Assembly: GCF_013177695.1 (NCBI RefSeq)
Contig: NZ_WOEY01000012.1
Span: 1 to 64,000 of the forward strand
DNA: 64,000 bases
Source: Paraburkholderia solitsugae
GTDB taxonomy: Bacteria > Pseudomonadota > Gammaproteobacteria > Burkholderiales > Burkholderiaceae
Direction: 5' to 3'
Made by a program: the position numbers and the translations under genes. The notes beneath the pieces were generated by a model. That model was not told where the DNA came from, made no database searches, and saw only the letters and a program-made list of their open reading frames with translations. Shown in pieces: positions 43,553-51,941 of this stretch; position 1 is the first letter of the stretch, and each line of letters begins with the position of its first letter.

Positions 43553-44649
43553 GCCGGGCGCTCCCTGACAAAAATTTCCGTCTCGACCGACATGCCCGGC
43601 GAGATCAATTTAAGTGCTTCCCCAGGGTTGTCGAGTTCGATTTTCACCGGCACCCGCTGCACCACTTTCACGAAATTGCCCGTTGCGTTTTCCGGCGGCA
43701 GGAGCGCGAAGTGCGAGCCGGTCCCGCGTTGAATGCTGTCGACGTGACCGCGAAGCCGCAGGTCCGGAAACGCATCGACGAGGATCGTGACCTGCTGGCC
43801 CGGTCTGACGTGGGTCAACTGTGTCTCCTTGTAGTTCGCGGTCACATAGAGCTTGTCCGGGACGACCGACAACAGCGTCTGCCCGGGCTGCACAAAGTTA
43901 CCCTGCTCGACGCTCTTGTTCGCGACACTGCCGGACTCGGTTGCGTAGATTTTGGTGTACGACAGGTTGAGCGTTGCCTGCTCAAGCATGGCGTGAGCCT
44001 GGGCGACGGCGGCCTCGGCCGTTTTGACCTGAGAGCGCGCAAGCGTCGCCTGCGCTTGTGACGCGTCGACCTTGACCTGGGCCGCCGTCACGGAAGCCCG
44101 CGTCCCGTCAGCGGCCGCCTTCCCCTCATCGACGCGCTCCGATGACACGGCGCGCACATCTGAGACGGATTGCAGCCGCGCCAGATTGGCGACTGCCAGT
44201 TTGGCATTGGCGCGGGCAACGTCAAGTTCTGCCTTTTGCTGGCCGATATTGGCGTCGGCCACCGCGACCTGATTGCGCGCTTCTTCGAGCTTGCCAACCG
44301 CCGCCGCGACATTGGCGCGCGCCTGATCCGCCTGAACGGCGTAGTCGCGCGGATCGAGTTCGACGAGGAGATCGCCGGCCGTCACTTTGCTGTTGTCGTT
44401 GACATGCAGTGTCTGCACGTAGGCCGGCACCTTGGGGATGACCGAGACAAGATGCGCGTCGATATAGGCGTCGTCCGTCTGCTTCTCGTAGAGGTCCGGC
44501 ACGAGGAAATACGCGGCGATCGCAAGCAGCACGATCAGCGCGAGTATGCCGAGGATCACCCAGCGTCGATTGTCAGGTAACGGAGGCGGAACAGGTGCGG
44601 TGACAGGCGGTGTGATGCCGGGTTTTTGAACCGGTGGCGCTTCGCTCAT
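43531..44649 (-). CDS. HlyD/EmrA-family membrane fusion protein
   Basis: 372 residues. Proline-rich cytoplasmic N-terminus, one membrane anchor (WVILGILALIVLLAIAAYFLV, about 30-50), then barrel-sandwich and a long alpha-helical hairpin rich in Ala and Gln (about 105-230) and a beta-barrel with YVTANYKETQLTHVRPGQQV. TDDAYIDAHLVSVIPKVPAYV is diagnostic for EmrA. GGAGG precedes the start. It links the MFS pump to the outer membrane channel. Confidence 0.94.
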   Translation of the reverse strand: MSEAPPVQKPGITPPVTAPVPPPLPDNRRWVILGILALIVLLAIAAYFLVPDLYEKQTDDAYIDAHLVSVIPKVPAYVQTLHVNDNSKVTAGDLLVELDPRDYAVQADQARANVAAAVGKLEEARNQVAVADANIGQQKAELDVARANAKLAVANLARLQSVSDVRAVSSERVDEGKAAADGTRASVTAAQVKVDASQAQATLARSQVKTAEAAVAQAHAMLEQATLNLSYTKIYATESGSVANKSVEQGNFVQPGQTLLSVVPDKLYVTANYKETQLTHVRPGQQVTILVDAFPDLRLRGHVDSIQRGTGSHFALLPPENATGNFVKVVQRVPVKIELDNPGEALKLISPGMSVETEIFVRERPAWLAFWN

Positions 44650-44713
44650 CGCTGCCTCCGGCCGGGCGAATGGATCGGGTTTGGAACAGACAGGGTTAGC
44701 ATGGCCGCGCTCC

Positions 44714-46324
44714 TTATTTTTTGGCTACCGGGGTCGGCGGAATGATGGGAACGAGGCACAGCGCGATCACGCCGACGACCGCCATGAAGGCGAACGCGTC
44801 CGCGTACGCGAGCGTGGCAGCCTGGTGTGCGCCTGCTTCGGCGAGAACGTGTAGCGCCGCGCGCTGGCTCTCGAACGGGGTATAGCCACCGCGCGCGACC
44901 AGCGTTGCGCTCACCGAAGAGAGCCAGTCTCGCGTCACCGGATTGTCGTGGCGAAGGTGTTCGAACAAGCGTGATGAATGGAGCGTCTCGCGATGCCCGA
45001 TGAGAATGGTCAGCAGCGCGACCCCGAGCGACGCGCCGAATTGCCTGAAGGTCATGTACAGGGAGACACCATCGAGCAGCTTGTTCTGCTCGATTCTTGC
45101 CACCGTGCCGCTGCCCACCGCGGGCAACAACGGGGACAGGCAGCAGGCGTAAAGAATAAGCGGAGCCACATAGTAATAGCCTGGCGTGTCCGTCGTCAGC
45201 AGGCGATTGAACAGCACCATCGACGCGATCAGCATGACGAGAGCAAGCACGATCGTCTTGCGTTGGCCGATTCGCGCGATGAGGCCGACCATGAGCGGCC
45301 GGATGGCCGCCGCGGTCAACGCATAGATGCAGATGATCTGCCCGGTCTGGGTCGCGCTATGGGTATGGGTCGAGAGATTGCGCAGAAACTCGGGCAGAAC
45401 GAACAGGCTACCTGACAGGATCATGCCGGTGAAGACACCGATCAACGCGGACGACAACACGTAACGGTCACGCAGCAGACCGAGCCAGAGAAGCGGCGTT
45501 CGATTCGCAGGGCTTGCCTGCCAGACGACGAATAGAAGCAGGGCCGCGCCGCCGGTCCAGGCGAGCACGCGAATATGTAGCGATCCGAACCAGTCGTCGA
45601 TTTCGCCGCGATTGAGAATGATCTGAAGCGAGATCAGCGCAGTCGCGAGAAGAGCAATGCCGAGCCAGTCGGTGCTGACCACGCGCTCGGAGGCGGGCGG
45701 CGGGAGTGTCGGAAAGTAGCGGGCCAGGAGCCATATCGCGGCGGCTGCATAGAGCAGATTGGGCAGGAAGATCAGGCGCCAGTTGAAATGGTCCGTGATA
45801 TAGCCGCTGACCAGAAGCCCTGCCGCACTCGACAGATAGAGCAACGTGGAAGCCTTCATCAGCGATGGGCTGCGCTGCGGTTTGGGCATCAGCACATAGA
45901 TGCTCGCGCGCCACCATACGACCAGTCCCGCCCCGGCCAGCCCCTGGATGGCGCGCCAGATCAGCATCGAACTGAGATCGGGAGAGATCGCGCAACCCAT
46001 CGAGGCGATCGCGAATACGACGATGGTCGAGAGCAGGAAGCGCTTGTAGCCGTAGTGCCCGGCCATCCAGATCGAGACCGGTACGCCGAGAAACAGCGCG
46101 CAGCTATAGACCGTCAGCAGCCAGCTCGCTTCGTCCGCGGACACGCCCAACGTGCCGGTCAGATCCGCCAGCACCAGGTTCATGCTGTCGAAAGTATAAA
46201 ACTCCATCCCGGTGGCGAGGCCAAGGCCCGCGAGCAGCAGGCGCGTATGCGCCGGCGACATCACGAGCGCCGGCGCGGGCGGAGGTGAAGCGGGCATCGC
46301 TGCCGGCCGTGCAGTGTCACTCAT
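44714..46324 (-). CDS. DHA2-family MFS drug transporter (EmrB-like)
   Basis: 536 residues with fourteen predicted spans. Helix 1 GLGLATGMEFYTFDSMNLVLADLTGTLGVS and ASWLLTVYSCALFLGVPVSIWMAGHYGYKRFLLS (motif A region) are typical of the DHA2 branch. It is the energy-using part of a three-component efflux system with the two genes downstream (65 bp gap). The substrate cannot be read from sequence; phenolic or organic acid export is common for such systems. No local regulator gene is adjacent. Confidence 0.93.
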   Translation of the reverse strand: MSDTARPAAMPASPPPAPALVMSPAHTRLLLAGLGLATGMEFYTFDSMNLVLADLTGTLGVSADEASWLLTVYSCALFLGVPVSIWMAGHYGYKRFLLSTIVVFAIASMGCAISPDLSSMLIWRAIQGLAGAGLVVWWRASIYVLMPKPQRSPSLMKASTLLYLSSAAGLLVSGYITDHFNWRLIFLPNLLYAAAAIWLLARYFPTLPPPASERVVSTDWLGIALLATALISLQIILNRGEIDDWFGSLHIRVLAWTGGAALLLFVVWQASPANRTPLLWLGLLRDRYVLSSALIGVFTGMILSGSLFVLPEFLRNLSTHTHSATQTGQIICIYALTAAAIRPLMVGLIARIGQRKTIVLALVMLIASMVLFNRLLTTDTPGYYYVAPLILYACCLSPLLPAVGSGTVARIEQNKLLDGVSLYMTFRQFGASLGVALLTILIGHRETLHSSRLFEHLRHDNPVTRDWLSSVSATLVARGGYTPFESQRAALHVLAEAGAHQAATLAYADAFAFMAVVGVIALCLVPIIPPTPVAKK

Positions 46325-46361
46325 GGCAGGAGCCGATCGATCTGTATTTGACAGGTGATGA

Positions 46362-46475
46362 TCACGTAACGAGCCGCAAGACGGTATGCATCACCGTGGT
46401 GACGAGAAGCAGCGTGGCCACGGCGGCCAGATAGAGACCGCCGAACCAGCTCAGACGCCGGACGCGCGGACTCAT
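46362..46475 (-). CDS. DUF2474-family small membrane protein of the bd oxidase operon
   Basis: 37 residues with one membrane span (MSPRVRRLSWFGGLYLAAVA ... VMHTVLRLVT). Its ATG overlaps the cioB stop (ATGA at 46472-46475). DUF2474 peptides sit at this place after cioAB in Pseudomonas and Burkholderia, by analogy to CydX, which stabilises bd oxidase. Too short to appear in many annotations. Confidence 0.8.
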   Translation of the reverse strand: MSPRVRRLSWFGGLYLAAVATLLLVTTVMHTVLRLVT

Positions 46476-47464
46476 GCTTCCCATCCCGCCTCGGGCGTCT
46501 TGCCGCGAAACGTGCGGTAGGCGAAGGCAGAATACGCGAGTACGACCGGCGTGACAATCACCGCGCCGATCAGGAGGAAGACATGGCTGAGGGTCGCCGA
46601 TGCCGCGGCCCAGAGCGTGAGACGGAAGGGCACGATGTCCGGAAAAATGCCGAAGCCAAGGCCCGCCACGCCGAGTACGAACAGCGCCAGCGCCAGAAAG
46701 AAGGGACGCCCGTCGGCACGGCCGCCAATCGTGCGCAGCAGGGCGGCGCTCACGCCGAGAAACAGCACCGTGATCAGCACGAGGGCGAGCGTATGCGCGG
46801 CCCATGCGGCGCGAATGCCAGGTTGAACCCACGCCGCGGCGGCACAGGCTGCTGCGGCGAGACAGACGAAGCCCGGCACCGCCAGACGCAGGCAGCGCTC
46901 CGCGAATTGACGCAGCGCCGCTGTCGCTTTCAGATGGAGCCAGCCGGCGCCGAGGACGACATAGCCGGCGAGCACGGCGATCGCGGTCAACGCGGGGAAC
47001 GGCCGGAAAACATCGAAGACGCTGCCGCCGAAGCTGTCACCAACGACGCTTACCCCCTGGATGAGCCCGCCGACGATCAGCCCCTGCATGAGCGCTGCCA
47101 CGATCGACCCGACACCGAACGCCGCGTCCCAGAAGCGTCGCCCCTTCTCGATCTGGTAGCGGAACTCGAATGAGACGCCGCGCAGTCCCAGCGCCAGCAA
47201 CATGACGATCAGCGGTATATAGAACGCCGGAAGCAACACGCCGTAGGCAATGGGGAAGGCGGCGAGCAGCGCGACACCGGCCATGATCAGCCAGGTTTCG
47301 TTGCCGTCCCAGGTGGGCATGATCGAATCGACCATGCGGTCCCGCAGCCGTTCGTCGGATTGCAGGAGCAGCAGGGCGCCCACGCCCAGATCGAAACCGT
47401 CCAGCAGGACGTAAAGCGACAACGCGAAGGCGGTGAACAGCGCGGAGAGCAGCGGCAGAGTCAT
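46472..47464 (-). CDS. cioB: cytochrome bd-type quinol oxidase subunit II (CioB/CydB)
   Basis: 330 residues, about nine spans. Opening LLSALFTAFALSLYVLLDGFDLGVGALLL and MPTWDGNETWLIMAG are the CydB signatures; RGVSFEFRYQIE and FPDIVPFRLTLWAAASA are also conserved. The partner of CioA. Stop and start overlap the DUF2474 gene; it starts 6 bases after the cioA stop. Confidence 0.95.
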   Translation of the reverse strand: MTLPLLSALFTAFALSLYVLLDGFDLGVGALLLLQSDERLRDRMVDSIMPTWDGNETWLIMAGVALLAAFPIAYGVLLPAFYIPLIVMLLALGLRGVSFEFRYQIEKGRRFWDAAFGVGSIVAALMQGLIVGGLIQGVSVVGDSFGGSVFDVFRPFPALTAIAVLAGYVVLGAGWLHLKATAALRQFAERCLRLAVPGFVCLAAAACAAAAWVQPGIRAAWAAHTLALVLITVLFLGVSAALLRTIGGRADGRPFFLALALFVLGVAGLGFGIFPDIVPFRLTLWAAASATLSHVFLLIGAVIVTPVVLAYSAFAYRTFRGKTPEAGWEA

Positions 47465-47470
47465 GACGGG

Positions 47471-48883
47471 CTACTCCACTGGAGCCGGGTTGTGGCCGGC
47501 AGGATCATTCATCACCGCGGGCTTCAGCGCGTGCTTGAGCGAGCCGGTGGCCACCGGTTCGGACTGTGCCGCCTGTGGACCGCGCCGAATCATGCGCAAG
47601 CTGAAGATCAGGAATGCTGTCATGAAAAGCGCGTAGATGCAGACAAACGCGATCAGCGTCGAAAGCAGTACGCCTGGCGGGACAGGCGAGACGGCGTCGG
47701 CCGTGCGCAGGATGTTGTAGATCACCCAGGGCTGGCGGCCCGTCTCGGCGAGATACCATCCGCCGAGCGTCGCGATCACGCCGGACGGGGTCATCACGAC
47801 GAGCGTTCGCAGGAACCAGCGTGTGGTGAAGAGCCGGCCCTGCCAGCGCAGCCACAGCGATGCAATACATACGCCGAACATGATGATGGCAAGGCCGTAC
47901 ATCGTGCGGAAGCCGTAGAAGACCCAACCCATGACCGGCTGGCGGTCGCGTGGCGTGTTCTTCAATCCTTCGACCCGGCCGTTCAGGCTATGGGTGAGCC
48001 AGATGCTTCCGAGGTAAGGGGTGCCGAGCGCGAAACGATTGCGCTGGTTCTGCTGATCCGGGACGATGAACCAGTAATAGGGTGCGGGCGATTGCGACTG
48101 TTTTTCCCAGAAGCCTTCGGCAGCCTGCATCTTGGCCGGCTGATGCTCGAGCATTTTCCCGTACAGCATGTCGCCGACGAAGACCTGGCAGCCGATCAGG
48201 ATGGTGGCGAAGGTGAGGCCGATCGAGACCGTCCGGCGTCCGAACGCTTCATGTTCGCCGCGCAGGAGATACCAGGCGCCGACGCCGGTAACGAGGAACG
48301 AGCCCGTGATGTAGGCCGCTACCAGCATGTGCGGCAGGCGATATGGCCAGGAGGGGTTGATGATCACCTTCAGCCAGTCGGTCACCACGACCCGGCCGTG
48401 TTCGACCACCACGCCGTCAGGCGTTTGCATCCAGCTGTTGGCCGAGAGGATCCACGATGCCGACAGCAACGTGCCGAGCGCAACCATGCAGGTGGCGAGG
48501 AAGTGAAGCTTTGGTCCGACCCGGTTGAAGCCGAACAGCATGATGCCAAGAAACCCGGCTTCCAGGAAAAAAGAGGTCAGCACTTCCAGCCCTATCATCG
48601 GGCCGATGGCTGGACCCGCCATCTGTCCGAATCTGGCGAAGCTGAGGCCGAATTCGAACGAGAGGACGATCCCGGTGACTACGCCGACCCCGAAGCCCAT
48701 GGCGAAGATGCCGAGCCAGAAACGGTAGATCTGCAGATAGAGCGGGTCTTTGGTCTTCAGCCACAGACCTTCCATGATGGCCAGAAACGTGGCGAGTCCA
48801 ATGGAGATCGTCGGAAAGATGATGTGAAAGCTGACGGTGAACGCGAACTGGACGCGCGCGAGGATGGCGGGATCGAGGTTCAC
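47471..48883 (-). CDS. cioA: cytochrome bd-type quinol oxidase subunit I, cyanide-insensitive type (CioA)
   Basis: 470 residues. Holds the b558, b595 and d haems and oxidises quinol to reduce oxygen without pumping protons. FAFTVSFHIIFPTISIGLA has the first haem histidine, SFFLEAGFLGIMLFGF the conserved Glu, and GWYLAETGRQPWVIYN the classic GRQPW. The loop between helices 6 and 7 is short, which marks the CIO group. Start is a GTG at 48883 with GGAG upstream, overlapping the small ORF before it (GTGA). A longer open frame to 49045 is not coding. Confidence 0.94.
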   Translation of the reverse strand: MNLDPAILARVQFAFTVSFHIIFPTISIGLATFLAIMEGLWLKTKDPLYLQIYRFWLGIFAMGFGVGVVTGIVLSFEFGLSFARFGQMAGPAIGPMIGLEVLTSFFLEAGFLGIMLFGFNRVGPKLHFLATCMVALGTLLSASWILSANSWMQTPDGVVVEHGRVVVTDWLKVIINPSWPYRLPHMLVAAYITGSFLVTGVGAWYLLRGEHEAFGRRTVSIGLTFATILIGCQVFVGDMLYGKMLEHQPAKMQAAEGFWEKQSQSPAPYYWFIVPDQQNQRNRFALGTPYLGSIWLTHSLNGRVEGLKNTPRDRQPVMGWVFYGFRTMYGLAIIMFGVCIASLWLRWQGRLFTTRWFLRTLVVMTPSGVIATLGGWYLAETGRQPWVIYNILRTADAVSPVPPGVLLSTLIAFVCIYALFMTAFLIFSLRMIRRGPQAAQSEPVATGSLKHALKPAVMNDPAGHNPAPVE

Positions 48884-49062
48884 GGTTGTCTCCGTTCGGC
48901 TTGAGGACGCCGCGAGATCGCCACGGCTAGCGCGACGAAGAGTGCGAGCGCGATGATCGACGCGGGCAGACCGAAGACACCGATGATGGTGAAGAAGAAC
49001 GCCACGCCCAGGAGGGTTGCGCAGATCGCCCCTAACAGGCGCCATGTGGACGTGGTCTTCAT
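48880..49062 (-). CDS. small two-span membrane protein upstream of cioA
   Basis: 60 residues: MKTTSTWRLLGAICATLLGV AFFFTIIGVFGLPASIIALA and a basic tail. Two membrane spans. The ATG overlaps the stop of the 25-aa ORF (ATGA) and its stop overlaps the cioA GTG, so three successive genes are coupled. No known function; position suggests an assembly or stability role for the oxidase. Confidence 0.68.
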   Translation of the reverse strand: MKTTSTWRLLGAICATLLGVAFFFTIIGVFGLPASIIALALFVALAVAISRRPQAERRQP

Positions 49063-49136
49063 GGCTGGGTGCCCCGGCTTCTCGATCCTGCGGCCGCGAC
49101 CCCGTAGGCGTTGGGCGAAAATGGATCGTAAGACAT
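49059..49136 (-). CDS. tiny coupled ORF heading the cio operon, 25 aa
   Basis: MSYDPFSPNAYGVAAAGSRS RGTQP. AAGGA lies 7 bases before the ATG and the stop overlaps the next start in ATGA. It may be a leader peptide or simply a translational entry point for the weakly initiated small membrane protein. Confidence 0.5.
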   Translation of the reverse strand: MSYDPFSPNAYGVAAAGSRSRGTQP

Positions 49137-49191
49137 AGCAGGTTCCTTCAAGATGGCGGACATCAGTGAGGCGATGATGGCGCATGGATAC

Positions 49192-49229
49192 CTTAAAAGT
49201 CCTGAGCGCGTCATAAATCCTGCTAAAGG
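49192..49229 (-). promoter_or_regulatory. TTTAAG-phased promoter motif, site C (upstream of cio operon)
   Basis: On the minus strand TTTAGC, TTTATG and TTTAAG occur at offsets 0, +10 and +30, with TCAGGACTTTTA (12 bases) identical to sites A and B. It ends 56 bp before the first cio-operon ORF. Confidence 0.5.
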
Positions 49230-49311
49230 TGCTGTTCCCTCAAGCATTGACAAGCAGCGTCTCAGTCTTGCGCTCTCTCACGCAGTCTCCGCGGCTAAGT
49301 TTAAGAATATT

Positions 49312-50687
49312 GGTTCTTCGCGGAAAAGTGTGATGAAAAATCGCCATTTTTCAGATTCGAGGCAGCATGCAAGTGAGGATCTTCAGGCGCAGATACTCCT
49401 CATCTCGCAATCCGTACGCGCGTCGTTGGATGACCCGAATCTTGTTGTTGAGTCCCTCAACGAAGCCGAGCGGCACCTTGTTTTCTGGCTTGCAATAGGA
49501 AGCAATCCCGTCCCAATGACGCTCGACCATCGCGGCAAACTTCTCGTACGGCTTCAAACGCTGCCACTTCAGGCTGGACTTCCAGTTCTCGAAGAAGCGA
49601 CATGCCCAGCCTTCGCGCTCGTAGTCCCACAACTGCCCGAACGACTCCTTGAGCAAGTACGCGGTATTCAGACGTCGGTTCGCTGCGAGAAGCGTTTTCA
49701 AGGAGTCCCTGCCTTCCATCGACAGGTTCTCACGATGACTGAGCAGAACGTACTTCTGGCCTTTGATGTAGCGCCGCTGCTCGCCTTGCAGGCGAGCGTA
49801 TTCGCTCTTGCGCACTTCATCCAGGGCTTCGTTGAGCTGCTTTATGACGTGGAATTTGTCGTACAGGATGCCCGCATGCGGCACGCGTTCCTGCGCGACG
49901 TTGTAAAACGGCCGCCACATGTCCATCACGACAAGCCGGATGCCGCGGGCCTTTTTCTCGCCAAGCCAGTCATAGAACTGATGCACGCTGGCCTCCTTTC
50001 GATCTTCGCCACCGAACCAGATCGCACGGCCCCGTATCAGGTCGCTCACAACAATGCGGTACGTCTGTCCCTTGCCAATCGAAATCTCGTCGATGCCGAT
50101 TACCTTCGGCCCGGGCGTGCCGAACCGCTCCAGCTGCGCCCGCATGTACTGCATCTCGAGGTCCTTGACCGTGTGCCAGTGCAATTGCAGTTCGTCAGCC
50201 ACGTCCTTGACCGTGCTCTCGCGACAGCGACGACCGACGTACCACGCGAAGCGCTTCGTGTAGTGAGGGTTATCCGCCAGAAAGCTCAGTCGTTCGCCTT
50301 TCACGCTGCCATCGCATCGACAGCGGACCCGACGAGCCTCGAGTTCCAGGTAAATCCGTACATCGCCGTTTGGCAGATCTCGAACGCGACGCACCCTGCG
50401 ATCGTGTATCGAGCACCGTCGACCACATCCCTTGCAGGCCGTTTTTTTGAGCGCCGAGCCAGCGTGACGACGCGCGCCATGCGATCACCGAAGACACCGC
50501 GCAGCGCTTCGCAAGGACGGAAACCGTCGAACCGGTATGCGTCGGAAAGACGCTTGCGTTTGCGTGAAGTAGCCATCGCAAAATCATGCCCGATTTCGCG
50601 AGGCCATCAAGACGCGCAAACCCTTGCCCAGATCGGCTCTCCGACGTTTTCATCATGAAAAACCATCACACTTTTCCGCGAAGATCC
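49312..50687. mobile_element. ISL3-family insertion sequence, complete
   Basis: 1376 bp. Ends GGTTCTTCGCGGAAAAGTG (49312 on) and, reverse-complemented, GGATCTTCGCGGAAAAGTG (50687 back) match over about 24 bp with one mismatch. Flanked by an exact 8-bp duplication AGAATATT (49304-49311 and 50688-50695), as expected for ISL3. It carries one transposase spread over two frames. It has inserted between the first and second TTTAAG half-sites of regulatory site B. Confidence 0.95.
49351..50576 (-). CDS. ISL3-family transposase, two frames joined at a slippery A7 tract
   Basis: The main frame (49351 to about 50448) holds a zinc-finger-like CKGCGRRCSIHD, then the DDE core: PKVIGIDEISIGKGQTYRIV (first D), RLVVMDMWRPFYNVA (second D), and LGFVEGLNNKIRVIQRRAYG (E), so the catalytic set is complete. 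The N-terminal 45 residues (MATSRKRKRLSDAYRFDGFR ...) are in another frame that meets it at a run of seven A (minus strand, 50442-50448) in TCA-AAA-AAA-CGG. A -1 slip there fuses the two. Without it, translation could only start inside the finger. Confidence 0.8.
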
Positions 50688-50693
50688 AGAATA

Positions 50694-50738
50694 TTTAAGG
50701 TGGTCGTCAGGACTTTTAGTGCGCCCTCACTCTAATCT
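50694..50738 (+). promoter_or_regulatory. TTTAAG-phased promoter motif, site B (split by the ISL3 element)
   Basis: TTTAAG at 50694 and TTTTAG at 50714 with GTCGTCAGGAC between, and TAATCT at 50733. The matching first TTTAAG is left behind at 49300-49305 on the far side of the IS. Removing the IS and one 8-bp copy restores spacings of 10 and 20 bp, as in site A. Sequence is also shared with A beyond the -10 (TCGTGATRCCGCRTCGG). Confidence 0.6.
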
Positions 50739-50916
50739 GCTTCCCAGGTCGTGATACCGCATCGGCCCCAACATGGATGCTGTTGATCCTGTTCGGCACG
50801 ATCGTGATCGGCGGCGCGGAACGCTACCGTGTTTCATGGTTTACGCGAACGCCGGCGAGCCGGCGCGCATAAGCCGTTCCAATAACAATTCAGGTCCACT
50901 CCGCTGAGCCCGCGCC

Positions 50917-51579
50917 ATGACGCCTAGTTGTGCAACCTCGCCTGACATCGTCGCCGGCGTCCCGATCCCGCGAAGTCCAATGGCCGTGGCGGCTGCGGAC
51001 GCCGCGCTGGCGTGCCTGCCGGACGTGCTGGTCGGGCATGCGGCGCGCGTGTTCGTGTTTGCGTCGCTGACGCTCGAACGCGAACGGCTCGTGTGCGATC
51101 CGGGTACGCTATACGTCGCCGCGATGTTCGCCGGCGTCGGTCTGAGTTCGGCATACGGTCATTCGCAACTGCGCTATGAAGTGGATAGCGCCAATGCAGC
51201 GCGGGATTTTCTGCGGCGTTACGGCGCCTCGGCTGCCGAGATGAACGATGTCTGGCACGCGATTGCGCTGCATATGACGCCCGGTATTCCGGCGCATATG
51301 TCGCCGCTTGCACGGGGACTTTCCGAGGCGGTGCGTACGGATCTGCTCGCGGAGAACCTGAATGCCTGCACGCGAACACAGCGTGACGAAATACTGCAGG
51401 CGTATCCGCGGGGCAGCGGGTTCAAGGAACGGATCATCGAAGCAATCGGGCGCGGCATCGCGCATCGGCCGGCATCGACGTTCGGGACGGTCGGCGCGGA
51501 CGTACTCGAGCGGATCGATCCTGAATACTGCCGCGTGAATTTTTGCGGGCTGATTCTGGGCGCGCAATGGAAAGACTAG
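50917..51579 (+). CDS. HD-domain-family protein lacking the HD dyad (cyanamide hydratase-like fold)
   Basis: 220 residues. Aligns well with the HD family typified by fungal cyanamide hydratase: HAARVFVFASLTL, LYVAAMFAGVGLSSAY, RYEVDSANAARDFLRRYG, VWHAIALHMTPGIPAHMSP and a C-terminal ADVLERIDPEYCRVNFC. Where active members read MFHDMGL, this one reads MFAGVGL: His and Asp of the metal-binding dyad are Ala and Gly. Other histidines (GHAARV, ALHMTPG) remain. It is probably not a hydrolase in the usual sense and may bind a ligand only. It stands alone, 180 bp after the -10 of site B. Confidence 0.78.
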   Translation: MTPSCATSPDIVAGVPIPRSPMAVAAADAALACLPDVLVGHAARVFVFASLTLERERLVCDPGTLYVAAMFAGVGLSSAYGHSQLRYEVDSANAARDFLRRYGASAAEMNDVWHAIALHMTPGIPAHMSPLARGLSEAVRTDLLAENLNACTRTQRDEILQAYPRGSGFKERIIEAIGRGIAHRPASTFGTVGADVLERIDPEYCRVNFCGLILGAQWKD

Positions 51580-51941
51580 CGGGCGATCCGCGGCTAGCAG
51601 CAAACAGGGGTATTGAACAAGGCGCAGTAGGCCATCGTGAAGCCCACCGCACGCCGGCATGCAAGCCAGTTTCGGTCAGTGAAACACGCAGGTCGTCGTC
51701 CTGTATGACCGAAGGGTCAAGAAATTTGATTTGATCGATCAAAAATTTGTGCTATTTGCGGGCTCGAACTGCCGTAGTATTTCCCCGATCTGACGATCCA
51801 GATAAGATCCTCCTCGCGGAGCTCTTCAGGGTCCGGTTGCGCACGCTTCTGTTCTGGCCTGACAACCCATGGAACGGACGATCGTGACATACGCAAAGCT
51901 GTCGCTCAATCGATTCACTCTTCTGGATTCGCGAGCTTGCG
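51580..51941. other. regulatory region upstream of the winged-HTH ATPase gene
   Basis: No gene seen. It holds a 14-bp perfect palindrome TTTGATCGATCAAA at 51730-51743 inside an AT-rich patch (AAATTTGA ... AAAAATTTG), a plausible operator or promoter region for the gene at 51942. Confidence 0.5.

Noticed and set aside
47360..48904. Long plus-strand open frame (514 codons)
   Set aside because: Antisense shadow of cioA; His/Arg/Glu-rich text with no domain.
49137..49303. ANR/FNR box upstream of the cio operon
   Set aside because: TTGTCAATGCTTGA on the minus strand resembles one half only; the second half does not fit TTGAT-N4-ATCAA.
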